Assembly: GCA_022036555.1 (NCBI GenBank)
Contig: CM039119.1
Coordinates: 40,892,858 to 40,956,857, forward strand
Direction of reading: 5' to 3'
DNA length: 64,000 nucleotides
Source of the DNA: Microstegium vimineum
Lineage: Eukaryota > Streptophyta > Magnoliopsida > Poales > Poaceae
The notes under the pieces were generated by a model that had not been told where the DNA came from, did no database searches, and saw only the letters and a program-made list of their open reading frames with translations. Within the stretch, counting starts at the first letter, position 1, and every line of letters starts with the position of its first letter. The position numbers and the translations under genes were made by a program. This document shows positions 1 to 9,480 of the stretch, in pieces.

Positions 1-740
1 AGGATTCGCCAGAGAAGATCCCTCACGGTCTATTCTCTAGGGCTTAGCATACATGTGAGATTAGAGTTTAGTCTTCTAGATTGAGAGAGTTAGAGTGGAG
101 GTGTGGATTGGAGGAAGCCCGACTTGTCGGTGTCTCCTCTCCAATTTGTATCGACGGATCAAGACTCCTAACCCGAGGCTTGCTCCTAGGATTTCTTCGG
201 TAATTCGACTTCTAATTCTAGTAAGTTCCCTGTTTATTATTCTTTGGTTTGTGAGTTTACTTTATTCTCTTCGCGTAGAGAGTAGGGTAATCATCTTTAG
301 CGTAAACGTGGTGTTTGGGCTAGGATACTCATAGATATCCCCTATCTAGCTGGATCTGTAGTAGTAGCTCGGAAAGTGACAATTCCGTAGATACCTTTGG
401 AACCCACAATCCCGATAGGGTTTCATAGGCCGCGTGTTAAGCATCCTCTGAGGTGTCTCTTCTCACGACGGTTCTCCCCAATAGAATAATAGATCATATC
501 TTATATAGACTAGAACGAGACTACAGTTGCGATCTTCTCTAATCGCTTATATCATGATCACCTTGTTTGTAGCCTAAGGGTTACTAGCATAGATTTGGTA
601 AGTCAGATGCACCCTTTCTCCCTACGGAAAAACAAATAACGATACTCTAGACTATCTCCCGGGTGAAGTGCTCACCGGTATCCGTGCGCTTGCGGATTAC
701 TTCCTAGTGATTTCTCTGTCTGCATTAACAAATATCAACA
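1..740 (+). mobile_element. Solo Athila-type LTR, right part (first copy)
   Basis: Same sequence as 3922-4663, the 3' part of the solo LTR described at 3425. It ends in ATCAACA at 740 and is followed by GCGTC, which is the right target-site duplication of the full copy. Confidence 0.85.
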
Positions 741-1210
741 GCGTCCAAAGATGGGGTTTTATACCACCCATGTAGAAGGATTCATGATTCGCCTCTTAGG
801 CTCACTTTTCCCCACAGCATCCCTCTGCTCCATCCTCCTCGTCGGTGCCCACAAAGATTGTGAACTTTGCTGTCGATCCTCGTCCTCACGTGCCACACGG
901 GTTTGTGCTTGATGATCCTCCCGCTCGGCCACCTCTATGTCACGAAGTCTTCATCACTGGATGCTACACCCTCTACAATGATGACCTCATGATCGTGAAG
1001 CTACAGCCTCCTGTCAGCAAAGATGATTTTGCGCTGGTTGCTATAGAACTACGTAAGTTATTCAGAGATACCCACAAGACTCGGGTCATAGAAATAGAGC
1101 CCTATCCTCTTGGAGATGCGTATGTTTGTTTCAGCTCTGCTCTAAACAGAGAAAGGTTCATCGATCCTGTTTTTCAGTTTGGTGCATACAATATATTAGT
1201 TATCAAGTAT
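741..1210 (+). pseudogene. DUF4283-like ORF1 fragment (first copy)
   Basis: Copy of 4664-5131. From 845 it can be read for about 120 codons (start of the domain: PTKIVNFAV, then YTLYNDDL and ELRKLFRDT). It breaks off near 1210, where Tat LTR sequence begins. No initiating ATG is seen in frame. See 2206-3420 for the fuller unit. Confidence 0.7.
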
Positions 1211-1287
1211 GGAGAGCCTCCGAGGTAAGACGGCGTCACGAGTGACGTCGCCTTGGCTCAGACGAGGCGGGGAGCCTCCGAGGGTGT
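1211..1287 (-). repeat. Fragment of a reverse-oriented Tat LTR (first copy)
   Basis: GC-rich module carrying GACGTC boxes and GGGGAGCCTCCGAGGGT. It matches the reverse complement of the modules repeated in the LTR of element C (17711-17980). Same as 5132-5208. Confidence 0.7.
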
Positions 1288-1291
1288 TGAT

Positions 1292-1860
1292 TGTTGACGG
1301 TCCTTAAGTACCAATTTTAACCATCAACTAAACATGGAAAAGGATCTAAATGAAACCACTAGCTAGAATTAGGGTTTATACTGACAGAATTCCACGAGTT
1401 TTGGTGAATGTCTTTTTCTGCAGGGGGTTATCAGGAAATACCAAGGAAAGGCCCACATGTCATGTTTACGTAGAGATAATTATCAACCGTACAATTTTCT
1501 ATACTCAGGAAGGCTCTAGAAGGAACTGGACCAAGCCGGAAGCCAGTCGGGCCCACACCTAGGGCGCCCGCCCTATTGTCTCGGCCAATCAGGGTCAATC
1601 TCACGAATCACGCTCCACCGCCTTTGAGGATGAATCTAAACCACTCGCTTAAGGTCGGTTTGATCCGACGGTCCACGTTCATTTGAGGAGGCTATATAAG
1701 GAAGGCCCCTGACCGTCCTGAGGATAATCTCATCTCATTATTCTTCTCTAGAGAAAAAGCTAGGGTTTCAAGATGTAGAGAAGGAGAGAGGTCCCTCTAG
1801 TTGTCTAGATCTAGATCTTCTAGTTCTAGTTCATCTAGTTGTAATTAGAGGTGAGAGAGA
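1292..1860 (+). mobile_element. LTR of element A, cut by the gap (first copy)
   Basis: Begins TGTTGACGGTCC at 1292 and matches 5214-5782. It includes the TATA box at 1693-1701 and the start of the transcribed leader, and is cut by the N gap. Confidence 0.9.
1693..1701 (+). promoter_or_regulatory. LTR TATA box
   Basis: TATATAAGG preceded by GAGGAGGC. The same box in the same context is found in all Athila-type LTRs of families A, B and G in this window. Confidence 0.75.
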
Positions 1861-1960
1861 NNNNNNNNNNNNNNNNNNNNNNNNNNNNNNNNNNNNNNNN
1901 NNNNNNNNNNNNNNNNNNNNNNNNNNNNNNNNNNNNNNNNNNNNNNNNNNNNNNNNNNNN
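1861..1960. other. Assembly gap of 100 N
   Basis: Exactly 100 unknown bases, the conventional size for a gap of unknown length. The left side stops inside the LTR of element A; the right side starts inside the zinc-knuckle end of a tandem pseudogene unit. Confidence 0.99.
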
Positions 1961-2107
1961 TCTCTGGTCTTGATAGGAAAAATCACTCCATTTTGGCAAG
2001 TTGTCTTTTCTGCGCCTTTGACGACCATATTTCCTGCCAATACCTCTCCCCGGCCCGTCAATGCAGCACTTTACACACCACTCCGAATGAAAGTGAGCGG
2101 GCCTCCA
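1961..2107 (+). pseudogene. Zinc-knuckle end of an upstream tandem unit
   Basis: This 147 bp matches 3280-3424 closely. It is the C-terminal end of a preceding repeat unit: it covers the decayed CCHC knuckle region and runs directly into the next unit at about 2108. The rest of that unit lies in the gap. It shows that the DUF4283-like sequence is in tandem, with a period of 1,319 bp. Confidence 0.7.
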
Positions 2108-2205
2108 AAGATGGGGGTTTTATACCGCCCGCGTAGAAGGATTGATGATTCGCCTCTCAGGCTCACTTTTCCCCACAGCATCCCTCTGCTCCATCCTCCT
2201 CGTCG

Positions 2206-3420
2206 GTGCCCACAAAGATAGTGAACTTTGCTGTCGTTCCTCGTCCTCACGTGCCACACGGGTTTGTGCTTGATGATCTTTCTGCTCGGCCACCTCTACG
2301 TAACGAGGTCTTCGTCACTGGATGCTACACCCTCTACAACGAGGACCTCGCGATCATGAAGCTGCAGCCTCCTGTCAGCAACGATGATTTTGCGCTGCTT
2401 GCTATGGAACTACGTAAGTTATTCAGAGATACCCACCAAACTCGAGTCATAGAAATAGAGCCCTATCCTCTTGGAGATAAGTATGTTTGTTTCAGCTCTG
2501 CTCTAGACAGAGAAAGGTTCATCGGTCCTGTTTTTCAGTTTGGTGCATACAATATGTTAGTTATCAAGCATGATGAAGCCGAAAATGCTAGGAGCTATAA
2601 TCTTGATAGAGAGGCATGGGTCATGATGTTAGGTTTTCCTAAAGATCTTCGTAACTCTGCTACCATTGCCAGAGCTTTCTCTAATTTTGGAATCATGGTG
2701 CATTGGCATGAATCACTGAGTCTTTCTAGGGTTATTGTCAAAATTTAGATGATGTGCAAGATACCGAATTCTGTTAAGTTGAATTCATGGCTTCCAAACA
2801 AAGGAAGACCCTGTACGGTCGTGATTTTTATTTTGAAGAAGCAAAATGTCTTTGAATTGCTTGATGAAGAAGCATATATCACCACGGGAACACTTCATCC
2901 AATTCCTCCTCAGCCTCCTCGTTGGACAGGACCCACCCCTCCTGGTGGTTTGGAGGGCACCCTTGGTGCTTCCAATGTTGGGGGTCAAGTTGACATGAGT
3001 GTTGATGACAATAGTCAGGCAAGAGATGGAGTGGAAGCACGGTTTGAATATCTACAGGAATCGTTGACTAAAGTTGGGGTGTAGTCTGATGCCTTTGTTG
3101 TTGATGCCCAAGGCAACTTGCAGGAAAATATTGATGGTGATATTTTGCTAGAGCCTCAGATAACATTCACCCGCTCTGCTCCTCTTGCTATGAGCCTAGG
3201 CAATATAGGAAGGCCCAATCTGAGATAGTAAGATGCCTAGACTGCATCAATCAAGGAGGCAGACTAGAGCACTTATCATTCTCTGGTCTTGATAGGAAAA
3301 ATCACTCCATTTTGGCAAGTTGTCTTTTCTGCGTCTTTGACGGCCATTTTTCCTCCCAATGCCTCTCCCCGGCCCATCAATGCAGCAATTTACACACCAC
3401 TCCGAATGAAAGTGAGGGGG
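2206..3420 (+). pseudogene. DUF4283-like / zinc-knuckle retroelement ORF1
   Basis: One frame from 2206 has a single internal stop (2746-2748) before 3084. It starts PTKIVNFAV with no ATG, has a domain of about 180 residues (ELRKLFRDT, PYPLGDKYVCF, FGAYNMLVIKHDEAENAR, REAWVMMLGFP), then KIPNSVKLNSWLPNKGR, then a Pro/Gly-rich stretch. After 3084 several stops occur. Near 3241-3390 another frame gives CLFCVFDGHFSSQC, which fits the retroviral zinc knuckle C-x2-C-x4-H-x4-C. This domain order is known from grass retroelement-linked proteins close to the DUF4283 group of LINE ORF1; the exact family name is uncertain. An RNA-binding role is inferred from the knuckle only. The copy is not functional. 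Confidence 0.7.
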
Positions 3421-3424
3421 CGTC

Positions 3425-4663
3425 TGTTGACACCTCTTAAGTATCAATTCTAAGTGTCAATTGAGCAGAAGAAAGGATATATTTGCAACACACTACCTAG
3501 ATATAGTGTTTTAACTAACAGAATTCCATGAGTTTTGGTTTTTATCTGTTTCTGCAGGGAGACAACTGAAAAAGAGCAAAATAGGCCCACATGTAAGGAT
3601 TACATAGATATATAACACCCCCGCACAAAAAAGAATAATCTAGAAGGGTCAAGAAGGCTTGGGAAGAAACCAGAGGCCAAATGGGACCAGGGGCAGGGCG
3701 CCCGCCCTAACCCCTGGGGCGGCTGCCCTAGGTCAGGCTCCAATGGGCCTCTGCCTTGTGGGGCCACTCTCCACCGCCTTTGAGGTTACATCTACACCAT
3801 CCATTAAGGTCGGTTTGATCCGACGGCTGACGATCATTTGAGGGGGCTATATAAGGAGGACCCCTGCCCCCTGGCTAAAGGCAATCCATAATCTATTGTT
3901 CATTTAGCATATTTTCCAAAGAGGATTCGCCAGAGAAGATCCCTCACGGGTCTATTCTCTAGGGCTTAGCATACATGTGAGATTAGAGTTTAGTCTTCTA
4001 GATTGAGAGAGTTAGAGTGGAGGTGTGGATTGGAGGAAGCCCGACTTGTCGGTGTCTCCTCTCCAATTTGTATCGACGGGATCAAGACTCCTAACCCGAG
4101 GCTTGCTCCTAGGATTTCTTCGGTAATTCGACTTCTAATTCTAGTAAGTTCCCTGTTTATTATTCTTTGGTTTGTGAGTTTACTTTATTCTCTTCGCGTA
4201 GAGAGTAGGGTAATCATCTTTAGCGTAAACGTGGTGTTTGGGCTAGGATACTCATAGATATCCCCTATCTAGCTGGATCTGTAGTAGTAGCTCGGAAAGT
4301 GACAATTCCGTAGATACCTTTGGAACCCACAATCCCGATAGGGTTTCATAGGCCGCGTGTTAAGCATCCTCTGAGGTGTCTCTTCTCACGACGGTTCTCC
4401 CCAATAGAATAATAGATCATATCTTATATAGACTAGAACGAGACTACAGTTGCGATCTTCTCTAATCGCTTATATCATGATCACCTTGTTTGTAGCCTAA
4501 GGGTTACTAGCATAGATTTGGTAAGTCAGATGCACCCTTTCTCCCTACGGAAAAACAAATAACGATACTCTAGACTATCTCCCGGGTGAAGTGCTCACCG
4601 GTATCCGTGCGCTTGCGGATTACTTCCTAGTGATTTCTCTGTCTGCATTAACAAATATCAACA
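3425..4663 (+). mobile_element. Solo LTR (Athila-type, family G) with TSD GCGTC
   Basis: A 1,239 bp LTR starting TGTTGACACC and ending ATATCAACA (inverted ends TGTTG/CAACA). It is flanked by GCGTC at 3420-3424 and again at 4664-4668. No internal sequence is present, so this is what remains after recombination between two LTRs. Joining the flanks restores the tandem DUF4283-like unit as it reads at 2095-2115. It is related to, but clearly diverged from, the LTRs of A and B. Confidence 0.92.
3848..3856 (+). promoter_or_regulatory. TATA box of the solo LTR
   Basis: TATATAAGG after GAGGGGGC, in the shared LTR promoter context; the transcribed leader would begin about 30 bases downstream. Confidence 0.7.
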
Positions 4664-5131
4664 GCGTCCAAAGATGGGGTTTTATACCACCCATGTAGAA
4701 GGATTCATGATTCGCCTCTTAGGCTCACTTTTCCCACAGCATCCCTCTGCTCCATCCTCCTCGTCGGTGCCCACAAAGATTGTGAACTTTGCTGTCGATC
4801 CTCGTCCTCACGTGCCACACGGGTTTGTGCTTGATGATCCTCCCGCTCGGCCACCTCTATGTCACGAAGTCTTCATCACTGGATGCTACACCCTCTACAA
4901 TGATGACCTCATGATCGTGAAGCTACAGCCTCCTGTCAGCAAAGATGATTTTGCGCTGGTTGCTATAGAACTACGTAAGTTATTCAGAGATACCCACAAG
5001 ACTCGGGTCATAGAAATAGAGCCCTATCCTCTTGGAGATGCGTATGTTTGTTTCAGCTCTGCTCTAAACAGAGAAAGGTTCATCGATCCTGTTTTTCAGT
5101 TTGGTGCATACAATATATTAGTTATCAAGTA
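4664..5131 (+). pseudogene. DUF4283-like ORF1 fragment, next tandem unit
   Basis: Continues the tandem unit interrupted by the solo LTR. About 120 codons of the N-terminal domain are open, with no stop from 4674 to 5131 in the track of PTKIVNFAV, ELRKLFRDT and PLGDAYVCF. It is then cut and joined to Tat LTR sequence. It differs from the 2206 unit at many positions, so it is an older duplicate and not an assembly copy of that unit. Truncated, with no function expected. Confidence 0.7.
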
Positions 5132-5208
5132 TGGAGAGCCTCCGAGGTAAGACGGCGTCACGAGTGACGTCGCCTTGGCTCAGACGAGGCGGGGAGCCTC
5201 CGAGGGTG
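5132..5208 (-). repeat. Fragment of a reverse-oriented Tat LTR
   Basis: One module of the Tat LTR in reverse orientation (CCTCCGAGG, GACGTCGCC, GACGAGGCGGGGAGCC, CCTCCGAGGGT). The matching next module and the LTR terminus lie at 13360-13501, on the other side of element A, so A appears to have landed in this LTR. Confidence 0.7.
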
Positions 5209-5213
5209 TTGAT

Positions 5214-6408
5214 TGTTGACGGTCCTTAAGTACCAATTTTAACCATCAACTAAACATGGAAAAGGATCTAAATGAAACCACTAGCTAGAATTAGGGTTTA
5301 TACTGACAGAATTCCACGAGTTTTGGTGAATGTCTTTTTCTGCAGGGGGTTATCAGGAAATACCAAGGAAAGGCCCACATGTCATGTTTACGTAGAGATA
5401 ATTATCAACCGTACAATTTTCTATACTCAGGAAGGCTCTAGAAGGAACTGGACCAAGCCGGAAGCCAGTCGGGCCCACACCTAGGGCGCCCGCCCTATTG
5501 TCTCGGCCAATCAGGGTCAATCTCACGAATCACGCTCCACCGCCTTTGAGGATGAATCTAAACCACTCGCTTAAGGTCGGTTTGATCCGACGGTCCACGT
5601 TCATTTGAGGAGGCTATATAAGGAAGGCCCCTGACCGTCCTGAGGATAATCTCATCTCATTATTCTTCTCTAGAGAAAAAGCTAGGGTTTCAAGATGTAG
5701 AGAAGGAGAGAGGTCCCTCTAGTTGTCTAGATCTAGATCTTCTAGTTCTAGTTCATCTAGTTGTAATTAGAGGTGAGAGAGAGGAGGAGAGAGCTAGGAG
5801 CCGGATCTGTCGGATCTTCCTCAACGTTGTACCTTTGCAGCATCTGGTTCTGAGCAATCTCCAGGTTCTTCATTTATTATTTCTAAGTATCTTATTTCAG
5901 TTCTTACTTTATTCTATTTACGGGATCTCCGCTCGTATTGAGTGGTCTAGTTTAAACGTTGAATTAGAGTAGTAAGCGGTAGTGTAGACGTGGTGTTTAG
6001 ACTAGAGTTTATCTGAGTTTGCGCCCAATCCTACGGATAGTTGTGGTAGCCCCAGGGGTGACAGCTCTGTAAGGCCTTTGTAGTCCACCACGTTCGGGTT
6101 GGTGTTTTCGTAGAGCTTTTGGCAGCCTCCCCCCGACTACCTTTTTCCTAGTCTTTGTCGAGAGTCGGGAAGGTACTGTTGCTCCGAAGTAAGTAGAATA
6201 TCGTGGACCTTTGATTAGATATCCCCCTTAGAAAACTCTAAAATCTCTCTACCCAGTTATCTTATCTACCCTTGGATGCTCGTAGTTCTTATCTAGTACA
6301 CTTCACGTTCCCCGTGGAAATCGATACCCTTGGAATACTCACGGGTGAAAGCTACAGCGGTATCCGTGCACTTGCGGATTTATCTGTTTGCGTTAAGAAA
6401 TACCAACA
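5214..6408 (+). repeat. 5' LTR of element A
   Basis: A 1,195 bp repeat beginning TGTTGACGG and ending ATACCAACA. It contains a GGGCGCCCGCCCT box, a TATA box and a long transcribed leader with several CTAGATCT/CTAGTTCTAG runs around 5710-5770. It differs from the 3' LTR by a modest number of substitutions and by a 21 bp block that is duplicated in the 3' copy. Confidence 0.93.
5615..5623 (+). promoter_or_regulatory. TATA box of 5' LTR A
   Basis: TATATAAGG, followed by GAAGGCCCCTGACC; expected start of genomic RNA about 30 bases downstream. Confidence 0.75.
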
Positions 6409-6415
6409 AGCTTTC

Positions 6416-6433
6416 TGGCGCCGTTGCCGGGGA
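6416..6433 (+). promoter_or_regulatory. Primer-binding site, tRNA-Asp type
   Basis: TGGCGCCGTTGCCGGGGA lies 7 bases after the LTR end. It is complementary to the 3' end of plant tRNA-Asp(GTC). Athila-lineage elements are known to use this primer. Confidence 0.88.
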
Positions 6434-6732
6434 ACGGTAGCTGTGCTAGTTTCGAACCAAGTCATCCGTTTACCTTTTTCATTTTTTTCCTTTTTACCAT
6501 CTTTCTCACCTTACCATTTTCATCTTACCACATTCAAAAATATTTTACTCCAAAGGGCGACTTGTTGGAGACTCCACCTTCTTGACCCCTCATTCTTATA
6601 AATGGCCATAAGCTTCACCCTACTTGTATAGCCATGGTTTGGGAGAAATCTTTCTCTAGTCTTGGTTTAGTTTTAACTTCATTTGAAAATATGAATCACC
6701 CAAGTATAGAGTAGGCCCCAAGCAAGACCAAT

Positions 6733-7014
6733 TTGAGAGTTGCCAATCCAAGTGGAATTTTGAACATCCATCTAGAATTAACCATAGAGATTGGAGAGGA
6801 AGATGATATCAATGAGCATGAAATCTATTCCATAACTATCTTCTTGCACCCATGCTCATCTGAGACATCTCCCGAACCCATTGGTCTCTCTATCTTTACC
6901 ACTCATGACATCTCCAACACCCTAACACTTTCTGGTTGCCAAAACTTCAAAAGGGTGTTTGTCAATACATTTGTCTATCATAAATTTTGCAAATCTCGTT
7001 GTGCTAAATCTTAA
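6733..7014 (+). CDS. Small uncharacterised ORF in element A
   Basis: An open frame of 93 codons (start at 6733 is not ATG; a TTG is used). It encodes an acidic then neutral stretch (IEIGEEDDINEHEIYSIT, SPEPIGLSIFTTHDISNT, CQNFKRVFVN). It has no membrane segment, signal or motif that I recognise. It lies where gag would be expected but has none of the gag features seen in B and F. It may be a remnant of a protein specific to this subfamily, or chance. Confidence 0.3.
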   Translation: MRVANPSGILNIHLELTIEIGEEDDINEHEIYSITIFLHPCSSETSPEPIGLSIFTTHDISNTLTLSGCQNFKRVFVNTFVYHKFCKSRCAKS

Positions 7015-8505
7015 CATAAGTGTTCACCTTTTTGTTGCCTACCCTTGTATATTGAGCATAGAATTATATGATTATATTCCTTCGGGTATTTTTGTCACTA
7101 ACCTTTCCAGGTATAGAGCAGAAAGAATGAAGGAATGACAAGCATAAGGTATGTTCAACCAATTAATATGCAACATTGAATTTCATTCATCCAATATTGG
7201 TTTTTGCAAAACTCAAGCTTGGGGATAACCCATCGTAAAAACACCTTTTGCCATGTTGCTACATCATCTTATTTGTACCTACCTTTAAGACATGCTCAAA
7301 CTACTAAATTGCTAATCATGCTCTTTCATCGTCACTTGAGTAAATCTCTATGATACTTTCATGCTACCTTTGTCTGCTATAGTATATGTTTAGGTTTATA
7401 AGTATTATCATACACCTTTTAAATTATGCATGGTGCTTAGTTTAAAGGTATTTGGATACTACTTCTAAAGGCTTTTTAATTTAAGTGTAGCGCTTAGGTT
7501 AAAATGTCCTCCTAAATCAAATTAGACTTGGTGTCTAGGTTGATTTTTGAGCCGATAGTATACTAGAGTAGATATTGGATATTTTGTTGGACTAACCCCT
7601 GCAGAAAACTTTCAATATAAAATTGGGAAGTCCTGAGATAAACTCATACCATAGATGAAGAGAGACACATGAACTTCAACAATTTTCACAAGAGAAAGGT
7701 AGCTAATTCATCACGATGAATTCCGTGGAGCAAGGAGAAGGCGAGTGACAAAGGACAAAATCTACATCCGCTCAATCCATGGAAGAGGGTGAACAAAACT
7801 TCAAGACAAGATCACAAAAATTTCAAGATTGGAAGAACAAGTATGAGAGAGGAGTGGAACAAGAAGACAAGTCGTTAATGCACAACCAGTTGATCAAGGG
7901 AAGCTTCCATGAGGGTTACAATGCCATCATTCTTCAATGACAAAGGTAAAGGTAAGTAATCATCACTCTAAAAGTTTTTGTTTGATTCTGGTATTCACAT
8001 AAATAAAGATCTAAACAGGTTTGAGCTGCAACTTTACATGATCCAACCTGATAAGCTCAACATGTTTGTTCTTTAAATTTTGATCCTAGTACCACTTCTT
8101 GATCTCATAGTATTAACCATATGAGCTAGAATGTTGCACATCCAACCTTGGAAGATGATAATCTCAAATCATTTAAAAATACATTATTCATAGACAATCC
8201 TTCCATGTGTTATTGCAATCTGATTTGCTAAGTGTTTTTGAACTGCTACATTCATGCTCATCTTCTGATCATATCACACATGTCATGGTTGAATAAAACA
8301 TAAGAACATCAATACAAATTATTGCTCAATATGTTTAGGCTAGAGAAGAATGAATAAACTTTTGATTCTGTTGGTGTTTTTCCACCAGCAGAGCCCATGC
8401 ACTTGATCTCTGTCTTGTTTCTATGAGCAGAACACTTCTTCACCATGCCATCAAGATCATGGGTGGATGACACCCTACCAATGAAGAAAGGAGATTCAGA
8501 GAGAC
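7015..8505. other. AT-rich internal region of element A, no gene seen
   Basis: About 1.5 kb with no reading frame of note. It contains repeated phrases of the type GGTGCTTAGTTTAAAGGT and GTAGCGCTTAGGTTAAA (7430-7560). The end, from about 8350, leads into the protease remnant. Confidence 0.6.
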
Positions 8506-9041
8506 ATGTCATTCCAATCTCCATTGGAGCTTACACTTTTGAAGAAGTGGTATGTGAGCTTGGAGCAAGTGTCAACATCATGCCAACTTGCAGATCAGAC
8601 ACTATGCTATCCTAAGGGAGTTCTTGAAGAAGCTATCTGTAACCGTGGAGCAAGTGTCAACATTATGCGAAGCTGGCAGATCAGACACTATGCTATCCCA
8701 AGGAATTCCTTAATATGTCAGCATATGAGTTGGACACTCGTTTGTATGGGTAAAACCTTGTGATTGAAGAAACAAGTAGAGATGCGAAAGAACTTATTAT
8801 CTTGGGACGCTCATTCGTGAGAACAGATAATGCCATCGTCTACATAGAAAGCGCCAAGATCTGTTTCACTATCAAGGATGAGAAGGAGAGATTCACATTC
8901 ATGAAGCATATACTCAAGGCTCTTACTCATCCTAAGAGGTCATACATCTACGAGGATACAACTGTTGCTACAAGAAAGAAGAACATCAACAATAGGAGGA
9001 AGAGTAAAGCTCAACAACCAAGAGAAGACCAAGATAATTAA
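8506..9041 (+). pseudogene. Retropepsin-like protease remnant 1 (element A)
   Basis: Shows the plant gypsy protease core CELGASVNIMP (near 8550-8583), which carries a Glu where the catalytic Asp of the D-[LFST]-G-[AS]-S motif is expected. Later come LIILGRSFVRT and a basic tail (KKNNINNRRKSK type). Several stops and frame changes occur. The core is duplicated: the piece around 8559-8618 recurs at 8651-8710, giving a second CNRGASVNIM. It matches protease 1 of element B at 27960-28543. Not functional. Confidence 0.7.
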
Positions 9042-9089
9042 CACTATTGATTCAGGGTATGATCAACTCCTTCTATCATAATACCTCGC

Positions 9090-9480
9090 TAAGCTGGGAG
9101 ATCCAGGAATACCTACCATTGATTGCAAGATCAAGGAAAGTACATTCTACAAGATATTCTGCAATATTGGATCAAGCAATGACATAGTGTCTAAGGTGAC
9201 CTACCAACATTTATATGGCAGTAGACCACGGTACCAGACATATGTACAGTTACAGCTAGTAGACCAATCATTCTGATTTCTGGAGGGAATAACAAAAGAC
9301 ATCATGATCAGAGATCACTATGTTCCCACCGACTTTATGGTTCAAGATATGGGAGATGAAGATGAAGTCCACCTCATTCGATGAAGATCTTTCCTCAACA
9401 CCACTAGTGCAATCATCTCCATGAAATCATGAGAGATCCATTTCCAATTTCCTGAAGAGAAGAAACAAGCCACCAAGGAT
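9090..9480 (+). pseudogene. Protease remnant 2 (element A)
   Basis: A second, more decayed protease-like stretch: GIPTIDCKI, FCNIGSSNDIVSKVTY, LVDQSF, then GITKDIM, DHYVPTDFMV and SFLNTTSAII, with stops in between. The catalytic Asp is Asn here. It corresponds to protease 2 of element B (28544-28946), so the two-protease arrangement predates the split of A and B. Confidence 0.65.

Larger units (their letters stand above)
1..1860. repeat. Near-identical copy of 3922-5782
   Basis: This stretch matches 3922-5782 base for base except for a few single-base length differences in short homopolymers (for example near 30, 158 and 810). It ends exactly at the N gap. It contains, in order, the right part of a solo LTR, the start of a DUF4283-like pseudogene, a Tat LTR scrap and the first 569 bases of the LTR of element A. 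The type of difference and the position next to a gap suggest overlapping contig ends rather than a biological duplication, but the sequence left of base 1 would be needed to decide. Confidence 0.95.

Noticed and set aside
2206..2748. An expressed host gene for the DUF4283-like frame
   Set aside because: No ATG, internal stop at 2746, tandem decayed copies and association with retroelement-type zinc knuckle.
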